A model generated the notes under the pieces. That model saw only the letters and a program-made list of their open reading frames with translations. It did no database searches and was not told the origin of the DNA. The translations under genes and the position numbers were made by a program. 64,000 nt of DNA from Zingiber officinale (taxonomy: Eukaryota; Streptophyta; Magnoliopsida; Zingiberales; Zingiberaceae). Of the stretch, positions 24,769 to 36,790 are shown piece after piece (the first letter of the stretch is position 1; the number at the start of each line of letters is the position of its first letter). The stretch is taken from positions 124,965,750 to 125,029,749 of the forward strand of contig NC_055996.1 in NCBI RefSeq assembly GCF_018446385.1. Reading direction: 5' to 3'.

Positions 24769-25984
24769 TCTCTCTCCTAAAAATACTTTTATTTCATCAA
24801 TTTTCAACAAATATCATTCAATATCAATTTAAATCATTATATTCACATCTAAAATATTAACAAGAAAAACAAATCAAAAGAAAAAACAAAAATAGAATTA
24901 AAACTTAAAAATAGAAGCGGGAAGGAAGCTCCGGCCATCTGTTTGTTAGAAAGGGCCCCGCAAGATGAGGTGGCCCCACACACAAGTGGAGCGACTCTCG
25001 CTCTGCTTCCCTCCTCCGTCCAATGCACAGCTAAAACCAACTGCGATGCATGCTAATAGAGAACGGGAAGAAAGGAGGAGATCGCTCCTCTTTGTCTCTC
25101 TCCGTCCCCATTCTCGAGTTCCCTCTCTTCCCTTTTCCAACTCCTCTTTTGTTTGGCCTTTCTCGTTTGTTGAGATTGGGAAGAGAAATCGCACCTAACT
25201 TCCGTGATCCGTTTGGTACTAGTATACTCCTTAATTAACTTCAAATGCTTTTGTCTGTATTATGTTAGGATTTTATTATTTTTTTAGCAATATCGAACTG
25301 GATACCTTTGCTTTGCCCTTTTCGATTCTACGATGGGCATTAAATCTAAGTTTTATTTAAATGTATTTACTGTTATAAGGTTTCCAATTTTCTCTTTATC
25401 TTTATGCTATCATTTGCAACGGTTGATTTAGAGGATGGAAAATACGATTTATTTAATTTTCTTTTATTCCACTTAAAAAGGTTCATTTTGGTCTTGTTAA
25501 TGCCATTTTTGGTTTGGCCAGTTTTATTTTCTAGGGATTATATTGAGTTTGTCATTTTGTGCATGTATTTTTTATTTATTTACTTTTTTTTCTTCTTCGA
25601 GGATGATGATGAAGAATTTTTGGACCGGAGCATGATTAATTTTATTATTGTTCTATTTCTTATTTTCTCTTTTTTATTTCTTTTTGCCTAATTAATTAGA
25701 CACATTTCTACCTTTCTTCTTCGATTTTGATCTAAGAAAGTAAATTGGATGCTCTGCCATAAATTATATACACGTCTGTTCAATAAATGCTCAATATTTA
25801 GTCGCGATAAAAAGGCTGAAAGCCAAGAAACTCTTTTTTGACAAACAAATTTATAGGGCTCAATCTCTTTTTGATATAAATGATTTTATATGATTGAAGT
25901 TATTGGAATCTGATGCTGAATTCTGCATTGGCTGTTACGGTTGTTGCATCATTGACCTTTATACATTGTGTACAACTTAAAGGA
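24769..25984 (+). promoter_or_regulatory. BOR upstream region and 5' leader
   Basis: A GC-richer, CT-rich block (24940-25200) looks like the transcribed leader of the boron transporter gene. It is followed by T-rich sequence (25250-25700) that reads like a 5' leader intron, though its splice sites cannot be fixed by eye. Immediately upstream of the main ATG lie short upstream frames at 25880-25897 and 25890-25913, and an in-frame ATG at 25913. Upstream frames are known to tune BOR1 translation in Arabidopsis; a role here is inference. Confidence 0.4.
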
Positions 25985-28900
25985 ATGGATCACTGCAACA
26001 CTCCCTTGAGTGGGATTATCGAGGATGTCAAAGGAAGATTATCATGCTATAAGGAAGACTGGAAATGCGGACGTCATACTGGCTTAAGGTATGATTTTAT
26101 ATTTTAACTTGTACTAATTTGCTAACTATTGTTCATTTGAATATTAATTTGATCATAGAAAAACCTTAGTTTTTAGTTAAATATGACTCTATTATTTTAT
26201 TTTATTTTTCAATTTCAGGATATTGGCTCCAACAATGTATATCTTCTTTGCTTCTGCACTTCCTGTTATTGCCTTCGGTGAACAACTAAGCAAAGATACT
26301 GGTAGGGATTCCTCATTCTGTAGAACAGATATCCTTCCTTGGCCTAATGTACTCTTGTTATTCATCGTGATATGCTACACCAATATCTTTAACCCATCAT
26401 TTATTCGCTTCTTGTAGATGGATCTCTAAGCACTGTGGAAACTTTAGTTTCTACAGCTATCTGTGGCATCATACATTCAGTGCTTGGTGGGCAACCAATG
26501 TTGATTGTAGGTGTGGCAGAGCCAACAGTAATTATGTACACATATCTGTACAGTTTTGCTAAAGGACGTGAAGGCCTTGGACCACGTTTATACTTGGCTT
26601 GGGCAGGATGGTAATGTGGTGCAGAGAAGATTTTTATTTTGTTACATGCATGTTTCTACATTGTTTTACGATTTAAAGTTTTTTCCTTCTTGTTGCTAGG
26701 GTCTGCATTTGGACAGCTTCTATTCTATGTTTCCTTGCAATTTTCAATGCTGCTTCAATCATTAGCAGATTCACAAGGGTTGCTGGAGAACTCTTTGGGA
26801 TGTTGATAACAGTTCTATTCTTTCAAGAAGCTATTAAGGTTTTCTTCTCTGTATATGTTGCAACCTATATTTCTCCTTGTGCTTGGAATTATAAAAGTTT
26901 ATTTCTAAATAAGTGAGGATCACAGGGAATTATAAGTGAGTTCAGACCACCTAAAGGAGAAGACCAAACGCTACCAGCCTACCAGTTCCAGTGGTTATAT
27001 ATAAATGGATTGCTAGGCATCATATTCACGTTTGGACTTGTTTTTACTGCATTAAGAAGCAGAAGCGCAAGGTCATGGAGTTATGGCACAGGCATGTCTA
27101 ACATTTTCATTTGTTTATGGAAGAAAATATCATGCAACATCTAACAGTACTGATGGTGCTGTGAAAGAATACAGGGTGGTTTAGAAGTTTCATTGCTGAC
27201 TATGGAGTTCCTTTTATGGTATTGCTATGGACAGCAATGTCATATGCTATTCCAAAGGAGGTTGAAACTGGAGTTCCCAGAAGGCTCTTTACCCCTCTAC
27301 CATGGGATCCTAAATCGTTGCACCATTGGACCGTTGCGAAGGTGCTACAAATTTAATCGTTTTTATTAATTATCATGAAGTGGATTTGATGCCTGTTAAA
27401 TCTAATGGCTCAACATTTTCTTTTGTGATCTTAGCACTATTGTGATCTGATGGAATTCATATTCAAATCTGGCAATAAAACCTTGAATATATCTCTCTAG
27501 TATTTGTTCAATGTAACAAGTAGTAGAGTAGAAGATGTAGACAGACTAAATAAATAATTTAATTGATTTGAATATTACTATTAATATGACTTTGCACAAA
27601 ACTAAATGGAGAGATAAGATCCATGTAGCTAGGTGACTTTAGATAGTTGGGGCTAATGCAGTTTGATGGTGCATGATTTTAGTATTGGAAAACATTAATT
27701 GATTAGTTCTTATGTCATTTTCAGTTGATTTGTTTGCTTAGAACTTCATGAGAAAAGCTCATTATATCTAAATTACATCCTTGTGACTTAATTTAGTATC
27801 TCAACTTATTTCCTTTCTGATTCGTTTGCTGAATAATTAATTTTGCAGGACTTGTTTTCTGTTCCTCCATTGTACATATTTGTCGCTATCATACCTGCTA
27901 TTATGGTTGCCGGACTCTACTTCTTTGACCATAGTGTTGCTTCACAGTTGGCACAACAGAAGGAGTTTAATTTGAAAAGGCCTTCTGCTTATCATTATGA
28001 CATTTTGATCCTAGGTTTCATGGTATTAACAATCAAAATAAATTCTATTTCATGAATTAAGAGAAATATTAGTTATCATATTTATTCTATTTCCCCAATT
28101 TTAGGTTCTTGTTTGTGGGTTGCTTGGTATACCCCCTTCAAATGGAGTTCTTCCACAGTCCCCTATGCACACCAAGAGCCTCTCGGATCTTAAGAGACAG
28201 GTTTGTAAAAGCGCTTTTGGTTTTCAATCTGCAACTATTTCTCCTCTCCTTGCCAAACAAGAGTTAGTTCTGTTCAAATATTTAATGATTTGTATAGGTT
28301 ATGCGCAAGAAGATGGTTGAAAGTGTGCAAGAAAGCGTGAAGCAAAATGCTAGTAAGTCAGAGATATATGGGAAGATGCAAGATATTTTCATAGAGATGG
28401 ACAAGGGGAATTCAGTAAGAGCACTTGCCTGTTTAGACTCTTAATGGATGAGAAAGAACACTATTTCTGTCATATAATATCAACAATTACGATTTGAGGC
28501 TAATAGTTAAAATTATCTGAAGATTCGTATATGCTTTCATATTTATAATTTTGGGAAAGATGATTGCCACTAGAATCACTCACAGTAAATCTTGGGCTTG
28601 ATTGTGCATTTTGAATAGGAATTTAATTGGACATGCTACACGCAGTTTGGCCATTTTTTCCCTTGTTGAATTATCGGAAACTCTTTTGCAGACCATGGAA
28701 GTAGATAAGGAATTGAAGAATCTGAAGGATGCAGTTATGAGCAACAACACAGCTGAAGAGGAGGCTAAAGAAAAATTTGATCCAGTAAAGCACATAGATG
28801 CCCACTTGCCTGTTCGGGTGAACGAGCAAAGACTGACCAACCTTTTGCAGTCCCTTCTAGTTGGAGCTTGTCTTGGAGCTATGCCTATCATCAGAATGAT

Positions 28901-29811
28901 ACCTACATCACTTCTCTGGGGATATTTTGCTTATATGGCTCTTGATAGTCTCCCTGGAAATCAGTTCTGGGAGAGGATACTATATTGCCTCGTCTCTCCT
29001 GGACGAAGATACAAGTAAACCTGTCGTTTCTTTAAACTACACACACAGACCACACAAAGACAGAACTTTTCAACCGTCATTTATAAGCTTCAATATTTAT
29101 GCAGGGTTTTGGAAAGCGTCCATGCTTCCTATGTGGAATCAGTGCCCTTCAAACAAATTGCCATCTTCACTGGTTTTCAGCTTGCTTATTTGCTGCTGTG
29201 CTTTGGTGTGACATGGATACCTATATTTGGAATCCTATTCCCACTGCCATTCTTCCTTCTCATTAGCATCAGAGAGCATATCATGCCTAAATTCTTCCAT
29301 GGACATCACCTTCGGGAGTTGGATGCAGCTGAATATGATGAAGCTCCTTCCGTCCATCGTCATGCCGCCTCGATCTCATTCTCTGTATATTCTCGTTCTT
29401 GGTTTCTGATTTTAATCTTTGCTACTTTCCTTACTTCTCCTTTTTCTTAAATTCAGGAAACAGACGCATCTCCAGACGGTAACGAGGATCAAATAGACAT
29501 ATGTGATGCTGAAATATTGGACGAGCTCACTACCCATAGAGGAGAACTCAAACATAGAACCAAAAGCATCAGCGAGGAGAGGTCCTCCCAGGTATCATCA
29601 AAGCTTGTTTCAGCTACGAACAAGAGCTAGGGAATGCTCCATGTTTATGCCATAGAGAGTTAACCTGAAAATTTCATTTATTGGATCTAACCCAGTTTCC
29701 ATTTCCCGTTTCCAAAGAGTCTCCACTTCCAATTTCTGCCTTTAATTGCTGTTCGATGTCTTCACTAAATTCTCCTCAATGTAGGTTTTCCCGAAGGAGC
29801 AAATGCAATGA
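25985..29811 (+). CDS. BOR1: Borate efflux transporter, BOR1 type
   Basis: SLC4-like plasma-membrane exporter that loads boric acid/borate into the xylem. Thirteen exons: 25985-26088, 26219-26301, 26418-26610, 26700-26838, 26926-27091, 27175-27341, 27849-28022, 28105-28200, 28298-28414, 28692-29014, 29105-29384, 29457-29591, 29785-29811; 667 aa in one frame. Intron 5 starts with GC (27092) rather than GT; the others are GT-AG. Family motifs are [12 protein letters not shown] (about 14-25), [19 protein letters not shown] (about 38-56), [20 protein letters not shown] (about 86-105), [20 protein letters not shown] and [19 protein letters not shown] (about 442-460). The tail [16 protein letters not shown] (about 631-646) is nearly the Arabidopsis BOR1 tail. 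The start [10 protein letters not shown] fits BOR N-termini; an in-frame ATG at 25913 would add 24 aa. Confidence 0.93.
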
Positions 29812-30531
29812 GAGCAACTACGCCCACAGTAGATCGCAAGGAACTCTAGTCCACGCGGCCTGGGGAACATCAGTTCAGATGATGCAAGAGAGGTCGACAA
29901 GTTTTTGTTATTTTTTTCTCGTCACAACCATTTATTGTATTCATTTATTAAAGTGAGCAATTGAATTGAGGGAATTGGACCAACAGATATATGCGTATCT
30001 ACACCTATCTCTGATGTACTAACGTCTGAAGATGCATATTAATTTAATTACAGTGTTAAATGATTAAAATCTGATCAATTAGAATACATATATATGCATA
30101 CATATAGTATTTTAATAATATCATATTTATATATTAATTATATGCACATGCATTACAATTCATTTCTAGAAATTTACTGTTAATTTAAAGGGGAAAAAAT
30201 AGCAATGTAAAGGATTTTGCATTTCCATTGAAGATATGAAGAAGATGAAACCATTCATCTCTGTAACTTCTTTAGAATCCCACACTCGAACACATCAACT
30301 GCTTCATTCTCGTCGTCCGCCCGCCCTCGTCTCGTTCGCCTCTCAAAAATTAAATATAAATTTAAAAATGTGACAATTTAGCCACGTTGATTTTTGGATC
30401 ATTTTTTGTTGCCCCGAGAAGCTTAAATCGGATCGGACCTTGATCCGTTAGAGCCACGTTGACCCGATATCTCAAGTGGAAGATGGATCAAGTTCTCAAT
30501 AGCTGCTGCCTATCGATGACCATCAATCATC
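29812..30531. other. BOR 3' flank and upstream region of the next gene
   Basis: The sequence is AT-rich to about 30290, then becomes more GC-rich towards the next gene. No coding sequence or RNA gene is seen. Confidence 0.4.
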
Positions 30532-33500
30532 ATGCGGCTGTCTCTCGCTCTACATCCTTCGTGCTATTCCTCCTTCTCCTCCTCCTCCGCCGCCGCCGCC
30601 GCATCATCTTCGTCCACCCTTTTCGTACGGCCACGCTTCCGCCCTGCTGCTAGCCCTAACGCTCATCATCTCCTCCCTTCTTCCTCCCCTCCCTTGGCTA
30701 GCCGGACTGAGGCTAATTCTCCTTTCCACCATCTCCGCCGTTCCTGCGTTGGCGCACCTTCGAGGCCCTCTGGCCTCAGGTTCTGCCCCAGAAGCGCCTC
30801 TAGACCCAGTCCTTCTCCTCCTCCTCCTCCCGGGGAGGATCGAAATTATATAGATGGTAAGTATGTCTTTCTCAGCTCCTCCATAATTATTAGTTTGCGG
30901 GAGTTTTTCTCCCGTGCTCTGTTGCCGTGACAATGGTGCTCTGTTTCTAACAATAAGAATTATGAAATATTGGATTGAGATTCGTGATAGTTAAATAAGA
31001 GAGATTCCGATTGCCAATAATTTGGGATTGAACTTTGTCCTTTTTTGCTAGATTATTTTTCATGCTTTGAATTCTTCATTTTTGAATTGTGATTATCGTT
31101 TAATTGGTTCCAGACAATCTCTACTTTGCTTCCGTGGTTTATGTAAAGTTAACGGACGTGCTTGAACCAGTTGTTTCGCTCTTAAAGAACATGTAATTGT
31201 GCAAGTAGCCTGGGGATGTGAATAGTGAATGAAATGGCCATTGCTTATACAAAGATTTATACTGGAAAATTGGAAGATATATTGGTATAATGCTTTACCT
31301 AGTAAAGTGAATTAGGTTTTTTCCCCAACAAGATTCAGACGTGTTTAGAAGAATGAAGGGTAATTGTGGCAATAGGGAGAGATGATAGATGCAGCAAAAC
31401 GTATGTGGTCGCTTTCTTTTCTGAGTTATCATTACAATATCATAAGAATGTTGATAGCCTTCACAGATCACTTTAACTTTGGAAAAAAAAACATAGGATA
31501 TTCAGATAGGAAATAGTAATATTTGGGCATTTTACCTAATCTGCAATCAATGGTGTCGAATGACATGTACTCGAACTTACCTAGTTATAGTTATTTTTCA
31601 AGTCTGAAGTACATCAGTCCTATAGGTTTTAAAGTTTTCATTGACTAGCACCTTATGAATCTCAATCTGAACTGGTAAAAGTACTTTATATAATGTTGTA
31701 TCAACACCTCAACTCCTGTAATTGCAAACAATCTAAATCGATGGAATTATAATCATAAAGCATACATCAATTTTTTATTCTTTGTGTCAGTTTTTCTGAA
31801 GCTTAAATCAAGATTTTTATGAGAGTGAGAGCTATTAGCCTATACAAAGACAAAGATGACGAGAAGTGTCAATTCTTTATTAGATCCAGACTTTTCCCCC
31901 CCCCCATAATGCTGACAATCACAATTTCTTCTTTTCTTGACATTTACAGACATAGATATCTCTCATTAGGTTTCCAATCGCATCCATGATTATGCCTTCT
32001 TTTGGTGAAAGTTTCTTATCTGATTGGTTTCCTTATTTATTTTGGTATCTATTTTTTGCATACTGGGATTTATACCATAACTAATAAGAGTTATTAGTTC
32101 TTTTCCTAGTAACAAATGCTTGAACAGAGTTGCTTATACAAGAAATGTATGGAGGTGTTGTTATGTAACGTTCTAGGATAGTTTTTTTTTTTTTTTTTGG
32201 ATGTTTTATGTCTTTATGCATTCTGCTTAGCTCCAATACTCTTACCATAAGGCCTGATTAGTCAAGCAACTGATGATATATCCTTTACTAGTGGCGATTG
32301 TTTTTGAAACCATTGATCAAAAAATAAGTCTGATGAATTTTGTTAGCTAGTGCTTATTTTTTTAATGAAGGGGAGCCTTGTCGCAACTGTAGAGTTGTTG
32401 CTTTGTGACCAAAAGGTCACTGGTTCGAATCCTGGAAACAACCTCTTGCAAAAAAACAAGGTAAGGTTGCGTACAATGGATCCTTCTCCGGGACCCCGCA
32501 TGGCAAGAGTTTCGTGCTCTGGGCTGCCCTTTTTAGTACTTCTTTTTACTATTGAGGGTGTTTTTTGTGCGAACTCTCTTACCAGCATGATTTATCTAGA
32601 AACCCCGAGTACAGATGAGTTAATGTTAATTCATCATTGAACTGCAAAAGGAGTGCTGCTACAAAGTCCTTTCTTTATATGTTAAAGTTCAGAAATAAGG
32701 TTAGACCATTCCTAGTTTGTGTCCTCAAAACTTGGAACAAGAAGTAGTTTATCCATCTGTCTGATTTGCTAGGCTGCACCACCTCTGGGCACGCTGTCTA
32801 ATTAAGATCACAGTTGCAAAGAATTCAAAGATAATCTGCTTCTAAAATGCCAAAGAAATCTTGGTACATTTGAGATTGTGTTTGTTATGTCAAGGCATGT
32901 AGGTCATTCTTTAGCTGGTGACAGCTGATGCATAAACATTGAATTCTGTTGATACTGCACCATGCTAAGTATTTAAATAGTGCAAACTTCTATTCAAAAA
33001 AATGTGGAACCGTCACATTAATGGCTCCCCTACAACGGCCCCACGTCGTATGGAGGGAGGTTCAACGGGAGCACAGGTGGCAAGCAAGGCTTCTATAGGC
33101 GGTGGTGAAACCCTAGGATCGACCTACCATGGAACATGTTCCAGGCTCAAACTAATATAGCAAACAATCAGTTAAGTGTGTGTTGTATTTCATTTTAATT
33201 GGCAAAGGCTTTTGAAACTGAACTGAGTGGGTGACTGCTGGCTCTCCCACTTCCCGATCTTGCTATATGAGCAGACATGCTAGTCAATGCTTCTGAAACT
33301 GAACCGGAGGGTGAGCTGCTCTTATTGAACTAGCCAAAAATCCGGTCCAACCAGATGGATAAAAAAATTGGAACAGGAATAGTTCTGCATCAGATTCCCG
33401 TGTTAACTAGTTTGACCTGCTGGTCCAATACAGTTTAGAAAACAGTGATGTTAGTTTGACCATTTTTTTCGTGACTACCGACTACTTGGATAGAAGATAT

Positions 33501-34161
33501 TAAGGCATTTACATACATCTGTTTCTCACTCTCTGTTCCTTATCCTTTTTTTGATTCAAGTAATAAGATCCTAAAGATTTATAAAATAGGTACAAAAAAA
33601 CAAATCCAAATACTTGAGTAAACAAATAAATAGATGTAAGAAAAAGATAATTGAATACGGATTAGGGTTAGGGAGCAGCCTATGATTTTTGTTCTGTGTT
33701 TTGGTAACATATGCTTCTCTGTTTCAAGCACAAAAGACATTTCTATTTTTATCTTTTTATTTTTTTTAAAAAAAAGTCAGATCATTTCTTTACTTTTTAA
33801 AAAAAAAAAGTTAGATCATTTCTTTACCCTACTCTACAGTAAGTTGCTATAGCAACTCATGCAAAAGTTCACTTCACGACATCAAATGGCGCTCTATGTA
33901 ATATAGGTGACAATGTGACATCCAGTTCCAGGCACTTAGCAATTTTACCTTTCGTTTTATTCTTTCTTCATACTCCTTGAAGGGTGCTCAATAAGTAATG
34001 TGATATTGTATTGCACAGGTATGCAGACAACCTTGACACGGATCCAGGATAGGCTGCGAATCTTCTTTGCTGTTCTTTTCTGGATGTCCTTGTTCTTCTG
34101 GGCAAGTATATACGATGGAAAAAATGATGCAAAAAAGAAGGGGCCATGGTTTCGAAAATGA
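30532..34161 (+). CDS. Unknown small organelle-targeted single-span membrane protein
   Basis: Exon 1 is 30532-30856, the intron 30857-34018 (3162 bp, GT-AG) and exon 2 34019-34161; together 155 aa. The splice splits a Gly codon. The N-terminal ~100 residues are rich in Ser, Ala, Pro and Arg and poor in acidic residues, like a plastid or mitochondrial transit peptide. Exon 2 encodes TRIQDRLRIFFAVLFWMSLF, a basic/amphipathic lead-in followed by one membrane span (about residues 121-140), then a short Lys-rich tail ending GPWFRK. I do not recognise the family. The conserved-looking part is probably exon 2. The clean splice junction and sharp change in composition support a real gene, but exon 1 alone is low complexity, so the start is less sure. 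The intron carries an Au SINE. Confidence 0.65.
32371..32534 (+). mobile_element. Au SINE in intron 1 of the small membrane-protein gene
   Basis: A tRNA-like head with box B GGTTCGAATCC (about 32421-32431) is followed by AACCTCTTGC, GTAAGGTTGCGTACAATGG, CCGGGACCCCGCATGG and the tail GGGCTGCCCTTTTT. This is the well-known plant Au SINE consensus order. It is close to full length and lies in the same direction as the host gene. Confidence 0.9.
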
Positions 34162-34840
34162 ATGCAGGTCAAACCTTGATCAATATGCTACCTTATTAGT
34201 CTGAGTAGAAGAAAAAAAAATCTCAAGGCTTTTACGTGGTTATAGTGTCAGTAGGTGTCAAATAGATATACAATGTGAATATATTTGATTCCAATCATTG
34301 TTAAAGTTCAATGGGGCGGTTGGCAGAACAATCTTTATATTCATGTTTTTCATGCAACCTGTGAGTGGTTTGTGATGCTACTCTTAAGGAATATCTTTCT
34401 TTCACCCCGATCAACTGCCTCGGCAGCATTAGAATTGTCCGAACTGTTCCTACTTGGAGAAGCTGTGGAAGTTGAGAGCTCCATCTCTTGTTTGATCGAT
34501 TGGTGTTGATTCCACGGTAAAACTCTCTTCTGTCTCTATGCTTTTGCAGCCAAGAATCATAAGAGAGAGACCTTGACTATACCTTGAAGCTGAAGAAGAA
34601 AAGAGTCCTCCCACATCTAATAGCATTGCAGATGCTGGTCATCAAAGGTTTCTTTTCACATCTTAGCTGAGTCTTTCCTGAGTGGAGATAGCATTCCACC
34701 ATTTATTGTGTCTTTAATGTTTACTGATCTGCATAATGGCTAACAGTTTGTTCATTGACGTTTTGAACTTTTTTCTGGGCAAAAAATGAATTGAGAGATC
34801 GATGGAACAGTTTGTTGAATTATTTTAATAAAGATCCAAA
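34162..34840. other. 3' flank of the small membrane-protein gene
   Basis: This is probably 3' untranslated and downstream sequence; splice-like AG sites (near 34166 and 34551) hint that the 3' UTR may be spliced. No coding sequence was recognised. Confidence 0.35.
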
Positions 34841-34844
34841 AAAA

Positions 34845-36112
34845 AATATATTTTTTCTATTAAAATTTAAGAAAAAAATATAAAAAAAAAAAGAATGAAG
34901 GTAAACGATTCTTTCTTCTCTTTCCAATATTTTATTTCTTGTACAACTCTTTATTCATTAATTTGTTTACATAAGTTATATAAGACTCTAAAGAATAAAG
35001 TATGAATATTGAACGTTAATTTCCTCTCTTCTTCTCCTTTTAATCTCTTCTAATTAAATCAGAAAGTTTATTCTTCAATTGAAATTTTAATTTTATCATT
35101 CATCAATATATAAACTTACAACATAAGTTACCTACTTATCTATATTTTTTTCTTATTGTCAATATTCAATATTAATTTTTAATATTATATTGGAGCCAAT
35201 ATTTTATAATTTTTCTTATAGATTTAAAAGAATTTAAATAAATCATCCCAATTTTAATCATCATATAATAGATTATATCGATTGATTCAAATACAAACTA
35301 GGCTTTATTGTTCTTTGATTATTATTTCCATTGCTTGTGTTTGTTTCATTATTAGTTTTGTTGCTGGTTTTGTGTATTTTATTTTTACACTTGAAATTTA
35401 TAGTATAAATATGTTTCCAAAGAAATATTAATCTTGGAGCAGAAAAGAAATAAAAGAAAAGTAGTGAAATAGATTATTAAAACTCATAAAGGTGTTCTTC
35501 ATAAGTTTTTTAAAATTAACTCTTCATTTAAAGATTCAGTTGATGAATTAAAAGAAGAAAGTCAAGAAAAACTAAATGATCATGCAACAAATGAGCAACA
35601 ATTGAGTAATCAAGAAAAACTAAATGATCATGCAATAAATGAGCGGGAAGAATTGACAGAAAATGATGATCATAATCATTCAATGAATGAGTAGGAAGAA
35701 TTAAGAGAAAATGATGATAATGATTTGAATGTAAATGGCTTGATAATTCTATATATCGAAAATGAGGTGTTAGAAAAACTTAATTTTGAAGACCTTATTG
35801 ATGATTTTACGTCTCAAAATTCTAGAAAATATAGATTTTTTCAATGATTATTTCATACTTTTTTTTTATATTGGTAGGTATTACACTCTTTAGAGAAACT
35901 TAGAAAATATATTTTATACGGTGTTGCACTTTTTGAAAAATTTTGGCAAATATATTTTGTATGGAGTTTATCATATTTTAAATAAAATATATTAATTTTT
36001 AAGTTTTTCTATTAAACTATATTTAAATTGTACATAAATAAATAAAAAAATCCTATAGAGACCCCTTTTCTCTTTTTGTCCAAGGGCCCCCAAAAGTCAG
36101 GACAGATCCTGA
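34845..36112 (+). mobile_element. hAT-type transposon relic with N-terminal transposase fragment
   Basis: From about 35410 the + strand encodes MFPKKY, then KGVLHKFFKINSSFKDSVD and an acidic Asn/Asp/Glu-rich stretch with two copies of QEKLNDHA. This resembles the N-terminus of plant TTF-zinc-finger hAT transposases (often annotated ZMYM1-like). Stops at about 35429 and 35690 and loss of the catalytic part show it is dead. The right end, GGGCCCCCAAAAGTCAGGAC at about 36084-36103, resembles a hAT terminal sequence. The left edge is not resolved and no target duplication was found. Confidence 0.5.
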
Positions 36113-36282
36113 TGCACAGAAGCATTTGCACTACGACATTCTAGCAAACTTTCTGAAGTTAAATCTTGCAAAAGAAATTCTTCCTAGTGATTGTAATACG
36201 TGTGACATTTATAATGTAATATAATGTAGCTTGTAATGTAATCAAATTTATAATGTAATGTAATGTAATCTTGATTATATTA

Positions 36283-36784
36283 CTACGTTTGGTAATGTAA
36301 TGTATGTAATCTTTGATTACAAGGGTGATTACATTCTTTTGTTTGGTGTCTATTATATTTTATAAGCAATATAATTCGTAATATTATAAAATGACAAAAA
36401 TATCTTGCGACCTCTACCAACAACCGCCTCAGTTCTACCGGCAACAACGACAACCGTTGGCGGCGGCGGCCGGCGATGGTCGCCGGCGGCCGGCGATGGT
36501 CGCCGGCGGCGACCGCGAGTGGCGGCGAGCGGCGGCCGCGAGTGCCAGCGGCCGTGATGAACTAGGGGTATATTCGACATTTAAATTTTGGTTAAATGGT
36601 GACCTCGTAATGTAATCGGATTACATAGTATTTATTTTTTAATCCAGATTACAAAACTTCACTACCTTTTGTAATCCAGATTACATTACATTACAAGTTT
36701 AAAATTTAACCAAACAAAATAATCAACCTTGTAATGTAATCCTGATTACATTACAAGGTAGATTACACCCTACCAAACGTAGCC
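36283..36784. mobile_element. MITE with CTACGTTTGGT termini and GC-rich core
   Basis: The left end CTACGTTTGGTA is matched by the right end ACCAAACGTAG. TTA precedes the left end (36280-36282) and follows the right end (36785-36787), as in Tourist/Harbinger elements. Arms are packed with GTAATGTAATC-like words in both directions. The core (36455-36560) is a GC-rich repeat of GGCGATGGTCGCCGGCGGCC type. No transposase. Confidence 0.6.
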
Positions 36785-36790
36785 TTAGAT

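Noticed and set aside
24769-24800. Resemblance of the DNA beyond the copia 5' LTR to its own polypurine region, hinting at a tandem element
   Set aside because: Only about 15 bases are alike and the sequence then diverges; taken as chance.
25404-25691. 95-codon Phe/Leu-rich frame before BOR
   Set aside because: T-rich non-coding sequence, probably a leader intron; no family features.
29592-29630. Alternative BOR C-terminus by reading through the last donor ([12 protein letters not shown] then stop)
   Set aside because: The spliced end VFPKEQMQ resembles the end of Arabidopsis BOR1 (YPKEKVK) better, though retention could occur.
32400-32440. Possible tRNA gene (box B GGTTCGAATCC)
   Set aside because: It is the head of an Au SINE; no cloverleaf or acceptor stem.
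36391-36615. 74-codon frame in GC-rich sequence
   Set aside because: Lies wholly in the GC-rich core of a MITE; repeat-encoded Ala/Gly/Arg text.
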